Below, in pieces: positions 10,233-21,511 of a stretch of DNA of 64,000 nucleotides; position 1 is the stretch's first letter, and every line of letters begins with the position of its first letter. A program made the position numbers and the translations under genes. The stretch spans positions 9,345,821 to 9,409,820 of the forward strand of contig JAVIAB010000024.1 of the NCBI GenBank assembly GCA_032433765.1, written 5' to 3'. The notes under the pieces were generated by a model. It worked only from the letters and a program-made list of their open reading frames with translations, made no database searches and was not told where the DNA came from. The stretch comes from Megaustenia siamemsis (taxonomy: Eukaryota; Mollusca; Gastropoda; Stylommatophora; Ariophantidae).

Positions 10233-10261
10233 AAAAATGTGAGAATAACAGAAGCTATAAT

Positions 10262-10549
10262 TGTCTTTTTTTTAAAAAAAGAGAGCTCATTTCCAATATT
10301 AGGAAGATACAATCATAATTTTTTTGTCATGTAATGAGAAGAGAACATCTGGAATATATTGTAACGACTGGGAAAATTGAGGGACGAAGAGATAGATTTA
10401 AGCAAAGAGAAAAAATACCAGACATTTTAAGACAATGGCTTGGCAGAAGGTCAATAACATAAATGATAAATAACTGTCGAGATCGAAAGTTGTGGAGAGA
10501 CATGATCACCTACGCCAGCAGGCCCGGTACTTGATGATGATGATGATGA
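10262..10549 (+). mobile_element. LINE-B 3' fragment with (GAT)n tail
   Basis: Reads VMRREHLEYIVTTGKIEG, then RDRFKQREKIPDILRQWLG, a broken RRSIT-MINNCRDRKLWRDM segment and TYASRPGT, ending in (GATGAT)n at 10534-10551. One of the better preserved ends of this family. Confidence 0.85.
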
Positions 10550-10682
10550 TAATTGTCTTTATTTAATTCCAAGACAAAAAGTAACAGAAAACAAATGTGG
10601 AAGGGATGAGGGATACGATCTATTTATTCTGTTATGATTTTTTTTCTCTAAAAAAAATAGAAATATATCGATATCTTCTCAG

Positions 10683-10712
10683 ATTATGAATGAGGTGAAA
10701 GGAATACTGAAA
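10683..10712 (+). CDS. Microexon 5 (30 nt, IMNEVKGILK)
   Basis: Acceptor atatcgatatcttctcag; donor gtaagt at 10713. Only phase 0 is open; both other phases hit TGA. The spacing of I, M, V, I and L suits an amphipathic helix. Resembles microexons 10 (TMDIIDRILP) and 12 (IIDVMNEALN). Confidence 0.75.
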
Positions 10713-11716
10713 GTAAGTTATATGATCTCGTGCTGACGTGAATGGAAATAAGGAAACATAATCGATATTTGGTTTCTTTATTTCTTTATTTGTCTTTCTT
10801 TATTTGCCTTTCAGTGCTGACGTGATAATTATAGTTCGTTCAGAAATTCGTGCGCACAGAGTTGATCAATGATCTCGGAAACTGTTTGATGAATTTATGT
10901 AATTCTTTTTCATGAAATCCAATTTTTTCACCGACCTTCAGATTTTATAACATTTAAGAACAAAGGTAGTCTGAATGTTGTATAAATCGTTTTTTGTTCT
11001 ATAATTTTAGGAAAATACCAAATCGTCTGCTCTAAATATTAGATTTTACTGTAAATTACGTTAATTTTCTAACAATGTAAGTCAAAGGCGTGTCCATATC
11101 ACATCGAAGAGGATCATAATTTTCCATTTTATTTTATATCTTCGTCATAGAGATAAGTAATTGCAAAAGTGCCTGTGCAATAACACAGTTAGCTTATGCG
11201 TAGTGATGAATTTACATTTTAAACTCTTCATAATTTTAAAAATGAAGTAGTCACTTCACAACAGCTTACAAAATATAACAAGTAAAGGAATATACATGAA
11301 AAGTAAATATTCTGCCAAAGTACGCTTCTGGACATATTTAACAAGAAATCGGAAATGACAAAAGTGACGCGTCCTTGAAAATTACGTTCAGTCAGTGCGA
11401 GCAAGTGCTAAGATTATGTGGATAAGAACGTGACATTTTGCCTTTTTAAATGACAATGTTGATTACAACAAATGTGGGTATTGTAAACTCCTAAAAATTA
11501 GGACAACCAAGAAAATCATATTTGTGTATACCTTAAATAAAAGAAACATGTTTCGTAAATGCATGAAAATAGGGAGAAATATCAGCTTTAAAGTCGGTGA
11601 AAAAAAAGATTTCATTATAAAAAAAATTATTGAAATTAATCAGTGTCCGAGATAATTAATAAACTATTTTGGCAAGAGTTTTTGAACGAACTATAATTTG
11701 TCGTTTTTGGCTTTTC
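10713..11716. other. 1-kb intronic stretch without recognised elements
   Basis: AT-rich unique-looking sequence. A GTAAGT at 11046-11051 has no acceptor in range. At 10948-10971 a good acceptor is followed by a segment with a phase-0 stop and a poor donor, so no exon is called. Confidence 0.4.
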
Positions 11717-11798
11717 TGTAGGCTACTTCTGCTGTTATGATTCTTATTACATCAATCCATTGTTTCCGTGGTAGGTCCCTGGGCGTGGTGCTCTTATA
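11717..11798 (-). mobile_element. LINE-C short fragment
   Basis: Reverse strand, about 80 bp with the family words GTAGGTCCCTGGGCG and GCTGTTATGATTCTTA, equivalent to RGRPRKQWIDVIRIITAEVA. Confidence 0.55.
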
Positions 11799-11811
11799 CA
11801 GTCAGGTGAAT

Positions 11812-12015
11812 GTGTATGATGATAACGTCATTAAATAGCCTCCGTGATGCTGGAAGGATACAGGACTTCGACAACCACGAGTCCGTGTTACTACTTCGGA
11901 TAATAGGGTGGCAGTAAAGATGGGTACATGACTTCGGCAACCACGAGTCCGTGGCACTACTTCGGATGTTAGAGGGGCAGTAACGATGGGTACATCCAGA
12001 AATGAGAGGCATAGT
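11812..12015 (+). mobile_element. RNase-H LINE fragment with internal duplication
   Basis: Decayed piece of the element seen at 54375-55045: DVINALRDAGRIQDFDNHES-like, then KMGT and TSRNER. A block of about 70 bp with GACTTCGACAACCACGAGTCC and AAGATGGGTACAT is present twice (11866-11930 and 11931-12000). Frame broken. Confidence 0.65.
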
Positions 12016-12022
12016 GAACGAA

Positions 12023-12760
12023 TGGTTATGGTTATGGAAGGCCCCGGTATCACTGCAAACGAATTAAAATCCAAAATTACTCAACCGCCCGTACCAGTAG
12101 AATCATCTGAATTAACATCTCATTTCCCAAACAAAGAAAAGTAGCTGCAGTCCACATCATAGCAGTCTCAGCACACGACAAAAGACATAAGGCTACAGAA
12201 AGTGAACACAGCCATCTGTTCCCCGTCATACGATATCATCATTTATCGTAAGCAATCGAAAAACGATGGAAACGGAAGAAAACACAGCTCACGGTGTGCA
12301 CAGAATATTTAACTTATCTTTAGCTTATGCAGCAAGCCGGACTTGGAATATGAGGAAACTGTAACAAGGAACACTTTTCAGGCACAGCCTATAATGCTTC
12401 CTGTCCCATATCCGCCACATTGACTGGAACGTCACGTCCACCCGAAAATGTTGATCGGAATATTTAATAAAAATATTGTACAGCGTTTGATGATGTTAGG
12501 ACATTGCTTTTGTCTTCACATCCGAACATATGAAACACAGTTAGTCGTCGGGTTATCCACATCGTATATCAAACAACAGCCCGTAAGCGCTGAGATCTCC
12601 CCTGCAATGTGAATCTCTGAAATGATAAATCAGTCCACAAGTCTACCCTCGATCTCAGTCTTAAATCTAGAAAACATCCCTCCTGACCAACATGAAACTC
12701 CGTGAGTCACACTGGGGCTGCAAAGTCATGAACAAAACTCCGTCATTTCGCTCTTCATTA
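12023..12760 (+). repeat. Dispersed repeat E, long copy
   Basis: Longest copy of repeat E. Beyond the part shared with 4741-5165 it continues with CACATCCGAACATATGAAACA, TCAAACAACAGCCCGTAAG, TCCCCTGCAATGTGAAT and CTGCAAAGTCATGAAC, all found in the same order at 14083-14755. Class unknown. Confidence 0.8.
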
Positions 12761-12769
12761 TAAGCGTAT

Positions 12770-13168
12770 CAAGATGCAACAAAGCTTGTCAAATCATCGG
12801 ACAGTTATCACCACTATTGTCCAACAAGGAAATAACTCGAGGCAAAACGGGCACTCTACAATACAATCTTCATTCCAATGTTGTGCTACCAATGACAGAC
12901 CTGGACCCTAGATGCAAGAACAATATGAAAAATAACTTCTACAGAGATTAAATGTGTTAGACGAATGATAGGAAACAGTCTGAGAGATAAGATCAGAAAT
13001 GAAGAACTGAGAAAAAAGCTAGGAATAGTCCCCGCCATAGAATATATAACGAAACAACAGATAAAATTGTTTGGCCACGTGACAAGGCAGAAAGATCAAA
13101 ACACAACACAACGAAAAGAAGAAGAGGATTATAAGCGTACGGCCGGTTTAGCGATAAACGATCAGCCA
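12770..13168 (+). mobile_element. LINE-C fragment (RT thumb to C-terminus)
   Basis: Coding orientation. Decayed thumb (12800-12930), then TE-KCVRRMIGNSLRDKIR, NEELRKKLGIVPAIEYIT and KQQIKLFGHVTRQKDQNT, where the family pattern is lost. Multiple stops upstream. Confidence 0.75.
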
Positions 13169-13344
13169 TCATGATGAGGTACCACACACAACAATGGATG
13201 CGCCCACAAAACGACCGATTAATTTAGTCAATGCAGCCAATAACACATGACACACGGTAACTATGGTGCTAAATCTGCAATTTACTTGGCAGCGCAGTCC
13301 ATATTAATTAGTTGTAAAATCAGTTGCTGAATGCTGTGGGACAG

Positions 13345-13422
13345 GCTGAGAAGGGGATCTGAGAACATGAGGACACGTTCGGAGAGCAGTGATTATAACT
13401 TACAAATAACTCAATAACTCGT
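13345..13422 (+). mobile_element. RNase-H LINE 3' terminus
   Basis: About 75 bp matching the end of the copy at 54375: GAAGGGGATCTGAGAACATG, then CACGTTCGGAG and the exact terminal words CAAATAACTCAATAACTC. Confidence 0.6.
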
Positions 13423-13489
13423 TGTTTTGAATTTTGTTCGTTTGGTCCTAAAAGGCCAAATCATTGCATCTGATGTTTCTGTTTGTATT

Positions 13490-14045
13490 TTCTTCCTCTT
13501 CTTTCCGTCCTCATTTGTCTTTCAGTGTCGAGGGAATATATAATTTGATGTATTTTGCTCTTCTGTTCGCCTCTGCTGCTGTTATATTTTCTAATGTTTC
13601 TAATATTCCGTCAATCTATCTTTTTCGTGGTTGGCCCTTGAGTCTGGTGCTCTCGCAACGTTTATTGGGGGTTCGCTGTGTTGTGTTTTGATCGTTCTGC
13701 CTTGATCACGTGGCCAAATCATTTTTAAATGTTGTTTCTTTAAATATTCTATGGTGGAGATTATTCCTAGCTTTTTTCTCAGTTCTTCATTTCTGATCTT
13801 ATCTCTCAGCTGTTTCCTGTCATGCGTCTGACACATTTAATTTCAGTGGTTGTTAATTGTCTTATTTTCCTTGAGCCTAGCTTCCTGGACTAGTATCGGT
13901 AGCATATATGTGGATGTGAAGATTATAGTGTAGAGTTCCCGTCTTGACTATATTTAATAAATCTTTCGTGGACAGTTGCGGTGACAATTCAGATGATTTG
14001 ACAAGCTTTTTTCCACATTGAGTCTATTTCTGCTGTTTGCGAAGT
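13490..14045 (-). mobile_element. LINE-C 3' region
   Basis: Reverse strand; reads RQLRDKIRNEELRKKLGI, then STIEYLKKQHLKMIWPRDQG (GHVT motif damaged) and QGPTTKKID-like residues. The thumb continues to about 14045. The single-copy form of the segment expanded to a 68-bp repeat at 8302 lies at 13555-13625. Confidence 0.75.
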
Positions 14046-14082
14046 GTTTGTCATTAGACTTCCTCGGTCTATGTGCAAATGG

Positions 14083-14755
14083 TTATGGAAGGCCCCGGTA
14101 TCACTGCAAACGAATAAAAATCCAGAATTGCTCAACCGTGCCAGTGGATTCATCCGAATTACTATCTCATTTTCCAAACAAAGAAGAGTTGCCGTAGTCC
14201 CCACCATATCAGTCTCATCACATGCCAAAAGACATAAGGGGAAAACGCACAAAAAGTGAGCACTGCCATATGTTCTCCATCATACGACATCGTCATTCAT
14301 TGTAAACAATCGGAATATCGCAACATGATCAAAACAGATGAAACACACAGCTTACGGTGTGCACAGAGCACTTAACTCAGTAGTTCCTGCAACATGCCGG
14401 ACTTGGAATATGAGGAAACTGCAACAAAAAACACTTTTCAGACATAGCCTCTAATGGTTCCTGCCGCCTATCCACCATATTGACCGGAAGTTCACGTCCT
14501 CCTGAAAAGTATGATCGTCGTATTTTTTTTTTATATCTAGCGCTTGATGATACTAGTACATTACCCTGACTCCAAATCCGAACATATGAAACACAATTAG
14601 TCATCGGACTATCCCCGTCGCACATCAAACAACAGACTGTAAGATCTCCCTGCAATGTGAATTTGTGAAATGATGAATCCCTCTTGACTAACATGAACCT
14701 TCGGGACTCACCCCGGTGCTGCGAAGTCATGAACGAAACTCCATTCTGCCTTTCA
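14083..14755 (+). repeat. Dispersed repeat E, second long copy
   Basis: Co-linear with 12023-12760, starting with TTATGGAAGGCCCCGGTATC and ending near ATGAACGAAACTCC. Small indels only. The two long copies lie about 2 kb apart in the same orientation with LINE-C copies between them. Confidence 0.8.
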
Positions 14756-15153
14756 CTATTAGTGTACGATCGTTTTTATGATCTTGAATGCTTCAAGCAT
14801 CGTTCTATTCTATCCACATAAGATTATTCACCAATTAGCCTTACTGCGTTGACTGTATAAGCATTTAGACAGCCACCATCATAACCGTAGATGTTTATTG
14901 TGTTAAGTAATCTGCGTACTAAAAAACACAAGTACAGACACAAAGAGTAGATCCCTCAACATAAACAATGAGCTTGGAACTTGAATGTATACACGTCAGA
15001 CCTTTAGATATTCAAGCATCGCACGAAATCGATGTCTGTAACGTTACTATAGCTCAGAGATTGAATTAAATAAATTCTATTAATTTTGACTAATTTGGTA
15101 AGACAATGAATGCACTGAATTATTCAGTAATTTTGATATACATGCATTCCTAG
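14756..15153. other. Intronic stretch, nothing recognised
   Basis: AT-rich; only the acceptor region of microexon 6 is recognised at its 3' end. Confidence 0.4.
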
Positions 15154-15189
15154 GCTCTAAATGTTCGTCCCGAAGCAAATGTGACACTG
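15154..15189 (+). CDS. Microexon 6 (36 nt, ALNVRPEANVTL)
   Basis: Acceptor tatacatgcattcctag; donor gtaagt at 15190. Phase 0 reads ALNVRPEANVTL with an NVT sequon; phase 1 stops at the second codon. Partly similar to microexon 11 (AENGDRRLATNLTL), which also carries a sequon at the same end. Confidence 0.75.
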
Positions 15190-15344
15190 GTAAGTTTTGT
15201 GAACCAGTATGAGTAGATGGAAGACGAGTTTAGAAACAGTGAGGAGACTGTTGCTTTATATACAATTATGGAAATACTGTAGATATCTCTTGAATGTGGT
15301 AGAATTCTTTATTCTGTTTTGTTAATACATCTTCTAAATAAGTG

Positions 15345-15835
15345 AACTTTTAATGCCATGAAAAATATACTAACAACAACACAAATAACACCAGGGCTAA
15401 AGCTAAGAATAGCAAAGTGTAATATCTTCTCAACATTTCTGTATGGTGCAGAAACATGGACATCAGAAAAGAAAACAGAACAGAAAATTAATGTCTTTGA
15501 AATGTTGATTTGTAGAAAAATAGGAAGATTTGATTGGAAAGAAAATAAACTATGAAGTCTTACAACAACTAAAAATTAAAAGAGAACTACTAAACAGAAT
15601 TCAAAGAAAACAATTGAGATTGTTGGAGCATGTTAAAAGACAAAGCAGCCAACTAAAAGTAATCTTGGAAGAGAAAATACAAGGCAAAAGAGGCAGACGA
15701 AGGCTACCATCGACCAGTGACATCAAAAGATGAACAAACCATCCTATGACAACCTGCGCCATCAAAGCAAGAGACAGAGCAGAATGTCGCTCCATGGTAG
15801 CTAACCTCCGATGCAGAGACAGCACTTTATGATGT
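15345..15835 (+). mobile_element. LINE-A 3' fragment (thumb to C-terminus)
   Basis: Starts at NAMKNILTTTQITPGLKLRI, continues FLYGAETWTSEKKTEQKI and CRKIGRFDWKE, then after a frame change near 15550 reads VLQQLKIKRELLNRIQRKQL and VKRQSSQLKVILEEKIQGK. A stop at 15732 precedes the terminal part. No GAT tail. Confidence 0.88.
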
Positions 15836-16122
15836 TGAAATAAGTGGCCCGCCCTATTGCTTTAGCTCTTTGCCATGAAAGTGTTGAAGAATTAAAACAA
15901 GTTCCCATAAACAACGTGGAAGTAACAATGTCCATCTTTATCATTACACTTAACAACAGCATCAATAACGTGAAGGGGCTGTAGTCTTAAAGAAACACGT
16001 CAACAAAACAACACCAGGGTTAATTTATACTTGAAAGATTGATGGTAGCTGCAGACCTAAATGTTTAGATCAACATTTGTTTTTTTTTTCTTTGGGACAA
16101 AAATATCATATTTCTATTTCAG

Positions 16123-16143
16123 AATTTCCAGTTTGCACAATGT
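16123..16143 (+). CDS. Microexon 7 (21 nt, NFQFAQC)
   Basis: Acceptor catatttctatttcag; donor gtaaga at 16144. Phase 0 gives NFQFAQC, the only Cys in the predicted series. All phases open. Confidence 0.6.
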
Positions 16144-16465
16144 GTAAGAAATATAAAGTAGAAAATATAAGCATGTGAATTAGAAATAATCAAGTTTATG
16201 TGATTTCCAAATCATTCATGAATTGTTTGAAACAAAGAGCAATGATATAACCTCTGCCATATGTTCATTTATGTTTAAATCCGGTGAGAATTCACATCTA
16301 CCCTGGCCCGTGTTGTGTATCTGTAGAGATAGAACTAGGCTCCTCACTCGAACAATAGTCTCTCAATTCTTAACAACAAGGATAGAAACTAGTTTGTTCA
16401 TCGGCAGTAGGTCATTCATTCATTCATTGATTAATCATTCATAATTCATTTTCCTCTCTGGGCTG

Positions 16466-16840
16466 AGGACAGCACATCCGGCGGAAGTATTAGTTCTCCA
16501 CGATTGATGAATTGCTGCTAGATCTTGTAGCTCTTGTAGTTCTTGCTAATTTCTTACTCCTATGATTGAGTCATTCCGGTAATTGTTCTCCGTTTGCGAT
16601 TCGCTTGGTCTGCCTTGATTTCTGTTACCAGATGGTTTGCACATAAGTGCCTGACGGGGAAGTCTTTCTTCATTCATTCTCAGCTCATGATCGATGTCAA
16701 GTAGGTAGTGTGTATTTAAAGCAATGCGTGTTTCCTGAAGTCTTATTCATTTACTCGCTTACCCCGTGAAATGCGGATTTTTTCTCTTTCTGATTCACGG
16801 CCATATAGTAGCACAGTCAACCAGTTAACGCCAAATGTGA
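16466..16840 (-). mobile_element. LINE-G fragment
   Basis: Reverse strand; matches 52358-52605 over about 230 bp with words GATGAATTGCTGCTAG, GATTCGCTTGGTCTGCC and TGCCTGACGGGGAAGTC. The complement reads the HVLRMDE-RL-RQAL and GRPRES-type end of a LINE ORF. Decayed. Confidence 0.55.
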
Positions 16841-17257
16841 ATTTGTATTCAGAGGTTTTGGAGAGAACTCATGTTAAAGATACCTGGGAATGTGGTTTGT
16901 TCGGAATTGTGCTTTTAAAAAACATGTAGACCGGGTGCTACTGAAAGCTAGAAGGGACATATTTGCCATTAGGTTTTTGATATCAAATTGAGCAGCACCT
17001 TCATGATTTCTTACAGGAGAAAAATAATAATAAATGAATATTATTTAGAGGGAAGAGATTATTGAGAGGCAAGAGCAGCAGGATTCGGCTCCCCCAATGA
17101 GATAGAGCTGCTGGCACAGAACAAAGACAGATGGCGAGATTTGATAAAATATCTTTAAAAGAAAACTGCTAGAACAAAAATTCAGATATGAGAAGGTGTA
17201 TCTTGGTCTACGCCCTATGGGCCGGCTACGGCTCGAAAGGTCAATAGATAGATAGAT
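16841..17257 (+). mobile_element. LINE fragment (jockey-like thumb and C-terminus)
   Basis: Reads YLGMWFVRNCAFKKHVDRVL and KARRDIFAIRFLIS (16885-16982), then ELLAQNKDRWRDLIKYL (17103-17156). The end TGGGCCGGCTACGGCTCGAA followed by ATAGATAG is also seen at 29266-29310. Frame broken. Confidence 0.55.
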
Positions 17258-17480
17258 TTAGAGGGAAACTTCTGAGGCGATAATCAGCGAATCAACTCAG
17301 AGGAAGGGGTATGGTTACAGCACTCGGGAAAAATGAGAAATAAACAACAGAAAATAAAACAAAGAACAACATATGGTTCGAAGCAAGATCGAACCCTAAC
17401 CTCAGCGGCACAGCGCCTTGCCGCGAGAAGACTAGTGTTTTCTTACGCCAGGGGCAGGTCATGTCTGTGACTGAGTCTGC
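17258..17480 (-). mobile_element. SINE-3 copy
   Basis: Reverse strand: head with GGCAAGGCGCTGTGCCGCTG and B box GGGTTCGATCTTG, then body CATATGTTGTTCTTTG, CGAGTGCTGTAACCATACC and the 3' block ATTATCGCCTCAGAAG. Confidence 0.65.
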
Positions 17481-17737
17481 ACCGGCGATCCTGACTCTCA
17501 GCAATACACACATGGAAATACTGAGGAACATATAGAAGGGGCAATGCGATTCACCCTATGGTACGCAAAAGATAATGATTTTAGGCAGTTGTGTTCATCA
17601 ACATCAGGTTTCAGAGACACAATTTGTTCATGGTTTTAACAATCAATTTACATGTTTATATTTATCTAATACACAACAGTATTATATATACATTTTTCGA
17701 AAATCAAAGAAGGAATTAGATTTCACTAATATCAAGA

Positions 17738-18176
17738 TGATACATCACCATTGAGTACCGTCTCCGCATCGAAGGGTGGCTACCATGGAGCGCCATTCCA
17801 CTCTGTGTCTTGCTTTGATGGTGCAGATTGTCATACGCTGACTTGTCCATCTTTTGATGTTACTCGTCCATGTTTGTCTTGGTCTGCCTCTCTTACAATG
17901 TATTTTTCCCTTCTAATATTATTTTTATTAGACTGTTGTGTCTTTTAACATGACCAAAAAATTTCATTTGTCTTGCTCTAATTGTGTTTAGTAGTTCTTT
18001 TTTTCATTTTTAGTTGTTTTAAAACTTCCTCGTTTGTTTTCTTTTCTTATCATCCGATTCTGCCTATTCTTCTATAAATCCACATTTCAAAGGCTTCAAT
18101 TTTCTGTTCTGTTTTTTGGTCTAATGTCCATGTTTCTGCACCATACAGGAATATTGAGAAGATGTAACATTTTTGA
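17738..18176 (-). mobile_element. LINE-A 3' fragment
   Basis: Reverse strand; 3' signature at 17745-17790, C-terminal region to about 17960, and thumb words to ATGTTACATCTTCTCAATAT at 18150-18172. Several frame breaks; the RGRGRPR region is shortened near 17890. Confidence 0.8.
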
Positions 18177-18906
18177 TGATTCAAGATGATACAAGACATG
18201 TAAAAAAGAATATGTTTTGATGACAGTTAGCACTAATCAAATTGAGAGTGACACACTGTGCGGCGAAACGGACGCGGCTGAAATCGGTATGGCACAGAGT
18301 GCGTCACAACATACGGACAAAGTTAACACGTTCTGTCCCTGTTATGCCTTGAACCCGATACCAGGCTGTTCCGTCCTCTGCCTTTGAGATCGTTGTCGAC
18401 TGAGTCGATCCTTCGCCCTTTATACCAGCAGTTGTGTGTGTTTTAGAATATAGACTTCCGTCCTTAACTTGTCTTTCGTTGTTTATCTGGCCAGCCAAAA
18501 TCATTGCCCCTGTGTGGGGGTTGCGGTGACGTATACCAGCAGACACGAGCTACTTGGACTGGATGGCACCGGTGGAACCAAACAGACTCCAAGGCAATCC
18601 CTGAGGGTGTGACAGCCTCTTCCCGCAAGCTACGATTCATACACACTCCTACATTATCCCTATGACGATGCGTTACATCCTCGATGTTCCCACCATGGCG
18701 GACAGAACACGTGACAATCACGTGCCTACCTTCGAGTCAGTGCTGACCCACATCATACTGGCCACTCTCATGTCACGTGATATCTGACGTGTTAGCTCCA
18801 TCTGACAATGTTCTGTTACTGGATGTTGAATATATACAAATGAAAATGTTAAATGGATGTGTTTATTTATGTTTTCTTTTCGAAACTCCATTATTCTTCT
18901 TCCTAG
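18177..18906. other. Unclassified stretch before microexon 8
   Basis: 18240-18790 is more GC-balanced than its surroundings and carries an 80-codon reverse frame without recognised domain. It may be part of an unrecognised transposon. Nothing else supported. Confidence 0.3.
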
Positions 18907-18936
18907 ATTGCAGAAGCTGGCATTAAATACGTGTGG
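18907..18936 (+). CDS. Microexon 8 (30 nt, IAEAGIKYVW)
   Basis: Strong acceptor ccattattcttcttcctag; donor gtaagt at 18937. Phase 0 reads IAEAGIKYVW; phase 2 has TAA. Confidence 0.75.
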
Positions 18937-19029
18937 GTAAGTTTAGTAACATGAACTAGACGCAGTATAACATGAAGACTAAGGATAACAGATGAGCACG
19001 CATTGTCTCCTCCACTTTCATCAATATAC

Positions 19030-19310
19030 ATATAAATTATATACTTATCTATATACTTATATTGTTATAGTTAAATTATTATAGTTCATAGTTGTATTGT
19101 TATAGTTTATAGTTATAGTTTTATTGTTAAAGTTGACAGTTGTATTTTATAGTTTACAGCTTTGTTATTGTAGTTGTATTGTTACAGTTGTATTGTTATA
19201 TTTTATAGATGTATTGTTATAGTTTATAGTTGTATTGTTATAGTTTATAGTTGTATTGATATAGATTATAGTTGTATTGATATAGTTTGTAGTTTTATTG
19301 TCAAAGGTGT
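19030..19310. repeat. AT-rich tandem repeat, about 21-bp unit
   Basis: Degenerate repeats of TTATAGTTTATAGTTGTATTG, about 10-12 copies, lying inside the shortest long-repeat-free intron (489 nt, between microexons 8 and 9). Confidence 0.85.
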
Positions 19311-19425
19311 TTAGTTTAAACGACACAATTCACTTTGCCCTACTTGTGTTGAGGAACTTTGAACATTTATTAACTGTGTTTTGACAATTAAATGCTACAT
19401 CTTTTTTGTCTTTTTTTTTTATTAG

Positions 19426-19446
19426 ATTGATCAGTTTGCAAATAAA
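19426..19446 (+). CDS. Microexon 9 (21 nt, IDQFANK)
   Basis: Acceptor gtctttttttttttattag; donor gtaagc. Phase 2 stops at once. Its last codons N-K join the T of microexon 10 to make an N-K-T sequon. Confidence 0.7.
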
Positions 19447-19454
19447 GTAAGCCA

Positions 19455-19815
19455 ATTATCATCATCATCATCATGTGCAGCAATGGTTGTCGTAGTCGAT
19501 CATGTCCTTCCACACTCTTCTATTCACAGTGCATCAAATAAATTCTGTTGTTGACTATTTTCCTTTCAATGGCACCAAGCTATCTAGTATCTTCTCTTTC
19601 TGTCATCCGCGATCTCTCTTTCCCTGTATACTGCCAGTTGTAACCAAGTTATCCAACTTCCCTCTTCTCATGATGTACCCGAAAAATGTTGATTGTTTCT
19701 TTCTGATGTGTTTTAGGAACTCCCTTTTTCTTTTGGTCTCTGAAAGTGTCGTCACTGGTCTTTTTAGCTGCCCAGGGAACTTTCAATATTCTTCTGAAAA
19801 ATCAGAGAAGAGCCA
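19455..19815 (-). mobile_element. LINE-B 3' fragment
   Basis: Reverse strand, starts with the (ATC)n complement of the GAT tail at 19458-19473. It then reads the complement of the RLWKDMID end, a central region (19560-19640) and the HIMRRGKLDNLVTTG segment. Begins only 8 bp after microexon 9, within its donor-side intron. Confidence 0.8.
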
Positions 19816-20326
19816 TACGATCTATAATTGTCGTGGATGTGAGTAAACATAATTTATGAAATGTCTGCAACTGTCCAAAGTTGACTAAAGAATTCACAAA
19901 CTCTAATACCACATACACGACATCTAGGAAAGCCTTAAAATCACTGGACGTCAGTGACTCAAACAAATATTTTTATGATTGCTATATCAATCGCTCAAAG
20001 GTTTTACGGTTAGATCCAATTTCTGGCTATCTCGGAAAAAGACGAAAATCAAGAGGTGCACTCTGCGCACGTAAAAGATCCCTTGGTAGTTGACAATAAG
20101 AAGGCGTAAGTACGCAGCCAATGCTGTCCGGTGACATTGAGAGGGGAGGCACCAATAACATCAAATCACTGGACGACAAAATATAATGTCTTTGAAGTTG
20201 GAGAATATCTGCCTGCTTGTCGAGAGACACATGAAAATACACCTACCAGAGCAATAAAATATAATAGACAAAAGTTACTCTCACGCAAAATTCAGTCCCA
20301 CGGCCGGTCTGAAAGAATCTCTGTCC
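19816..20326. other. Unclassified stretch
   Basis: Contains GCGCACGTAAAAGATCCCTT (20067-20086), which looks like part of an interspersed repeat. No coding or RNA gene supported. Confidence 0.3.
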
Positions 20327-20835
20327 CTAGCTAAATCTCCCACAGAACGTTACATCCACCACAGCCCGTCTGGAAGAATCTCTATCTTTAGCCAGATCTC
20401 CAACAGAACGTTACATTCACCACAGCCCGTCTGGAAGAATATCTCTCCCTAGCTAAATCTCCCACAGAACGTTGCATTCACCACAACCCGTCTGGAAGAA
20501 TTTCTGTCCCTAGATAAATCTCCCACAGAACGTTACATCCACCACAGCCCGTCTGGAATAATCTCTGTCCCTAGCTAAATCTCCTACAGAACGTTACATC
20601 CACCACAGCCCGCCTGGAAGAATTTCTGTCCCTAGATAAATCTCCCACAGAACGTTACATCCACCACAGCCCGTCTGGAATAATCTCTGTCCGTTGCTAA
20701 ATCTCCCACAGAACGTTGCATTCACCACAACCCGTCTGGAAGAATTTCTGTCCCTAGATAAATCTCCCACAGAACGTTACATCCACCACAGCCCGTCTGG
20801 AATAATCTCTGTCTTTAGCCAGATCTCCCACAACT
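20327..20835. repeat. 61-bp tandem repeat derived from a LINE C-terminus
   Basis: About eight copies at a 61-bp step (20327, 20388, 20450 onward). Unit words are CTAGCTAAATCTCCCACAGA, ACGTTACATCCACCACAGCC and CGTCTGGAAGAATCTCTGTC. The last unit runs into LINE-H on the reverse strand, where one copy codes for RDYSRRAVVDVTFCGRF, so the array is an expansion of that coding end. Confidence 0.92.
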
Positions 20836-21345
20836 GTTGCCATGTTCAAGGTCTCCTTGATGTTTTGAAACCACATTTTTCTTGTTCTGCTCCGGATGTG
20901 TTTCTCATGAACCATGCTATGCATTATTAAACTTGCCAGATTACTGTGTTTTTTCATGTGACCATATTTTAATTTCCTCTGTAGAATGGTGTTTATAAGA
21001 TAATTCTTGTTAATGTCTAAATATGTCAATGTCTTCATTGCTCTTTTCCATTATCTCAGGTACCTTAAAGATAGTTATGTAGCATTTTATTGTGAACGAA
21101 TTGATTTTCTTAGTTGCTGCTTGCGAGATTATCCATGATTCACAACCATATGTTGCTCTCAGGAAGACACATGTCCTCGCTAATTATAATTTTACTATCA
21201 TGCTGTAAATGTGCACATGTTCTTCCTGTAGTTGTATTTTTAGTTTCTATTGCTAATCTTCTTTTGGTCTTATCTAGATCAACTGAAATATATTATTTAT
21301 CCGTATTCGTTACAGCGCATATAAGTTGTGTAAAACACGGGATAT
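20754..21345 (-). mobile_element. LINE-H 3' region
   Basis: Reverse strand, 94-codon frame: KLKYGHMKKHSNLASLIMHS, then MVHEKHIRSRTRKMWFQNIK, ETLNMATVVGDLAKDRDYSR and RAVVDVTF. This is the usual GH-x-x-R ... RSRGRPR-x-W layout of a LINE C-terminus, with RTRK in place of RPRK. Thumb remnants extend to about 21345. Confidence 0.7.
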
Positions 21346-21481
21346 GAAACAAATGATATAAGAAACCTTCATAGATTTAATAGAATTATCTATACAATGT
21401 TGAGTATTTTTGTTCCAATGGTCAGTAATAATGATAATTAAATGCCTTTTCCTTGTCATTAACTCATCTGTATCTTTTAAG

Positions 21482-21511
21482 ACGATGGATATAATAGATA
21501 GAATACTGCCG
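21482..21511 (+). CDS. Microexon 10 (30 nt, TMDIIDRILP)
   Basis: Acceptor tcatctgtatcttttaag; donor gtaagt at 21512. Only phase 0 is open. Helix-like TMDIIDRILP, similar in pattern to microexons 5 and 12. Confidence 0.8.

Noticed and set aside
13293..13313. 21-nt segment between an AG and gtaaaa
   Set aside because: Phase 0 contains TAA and the donor is weak.
20063..20091. GTAAGT preceded by an AG 16 nt upstream
   Set aside because: 16 nt, inside a likely interspersed repeat.
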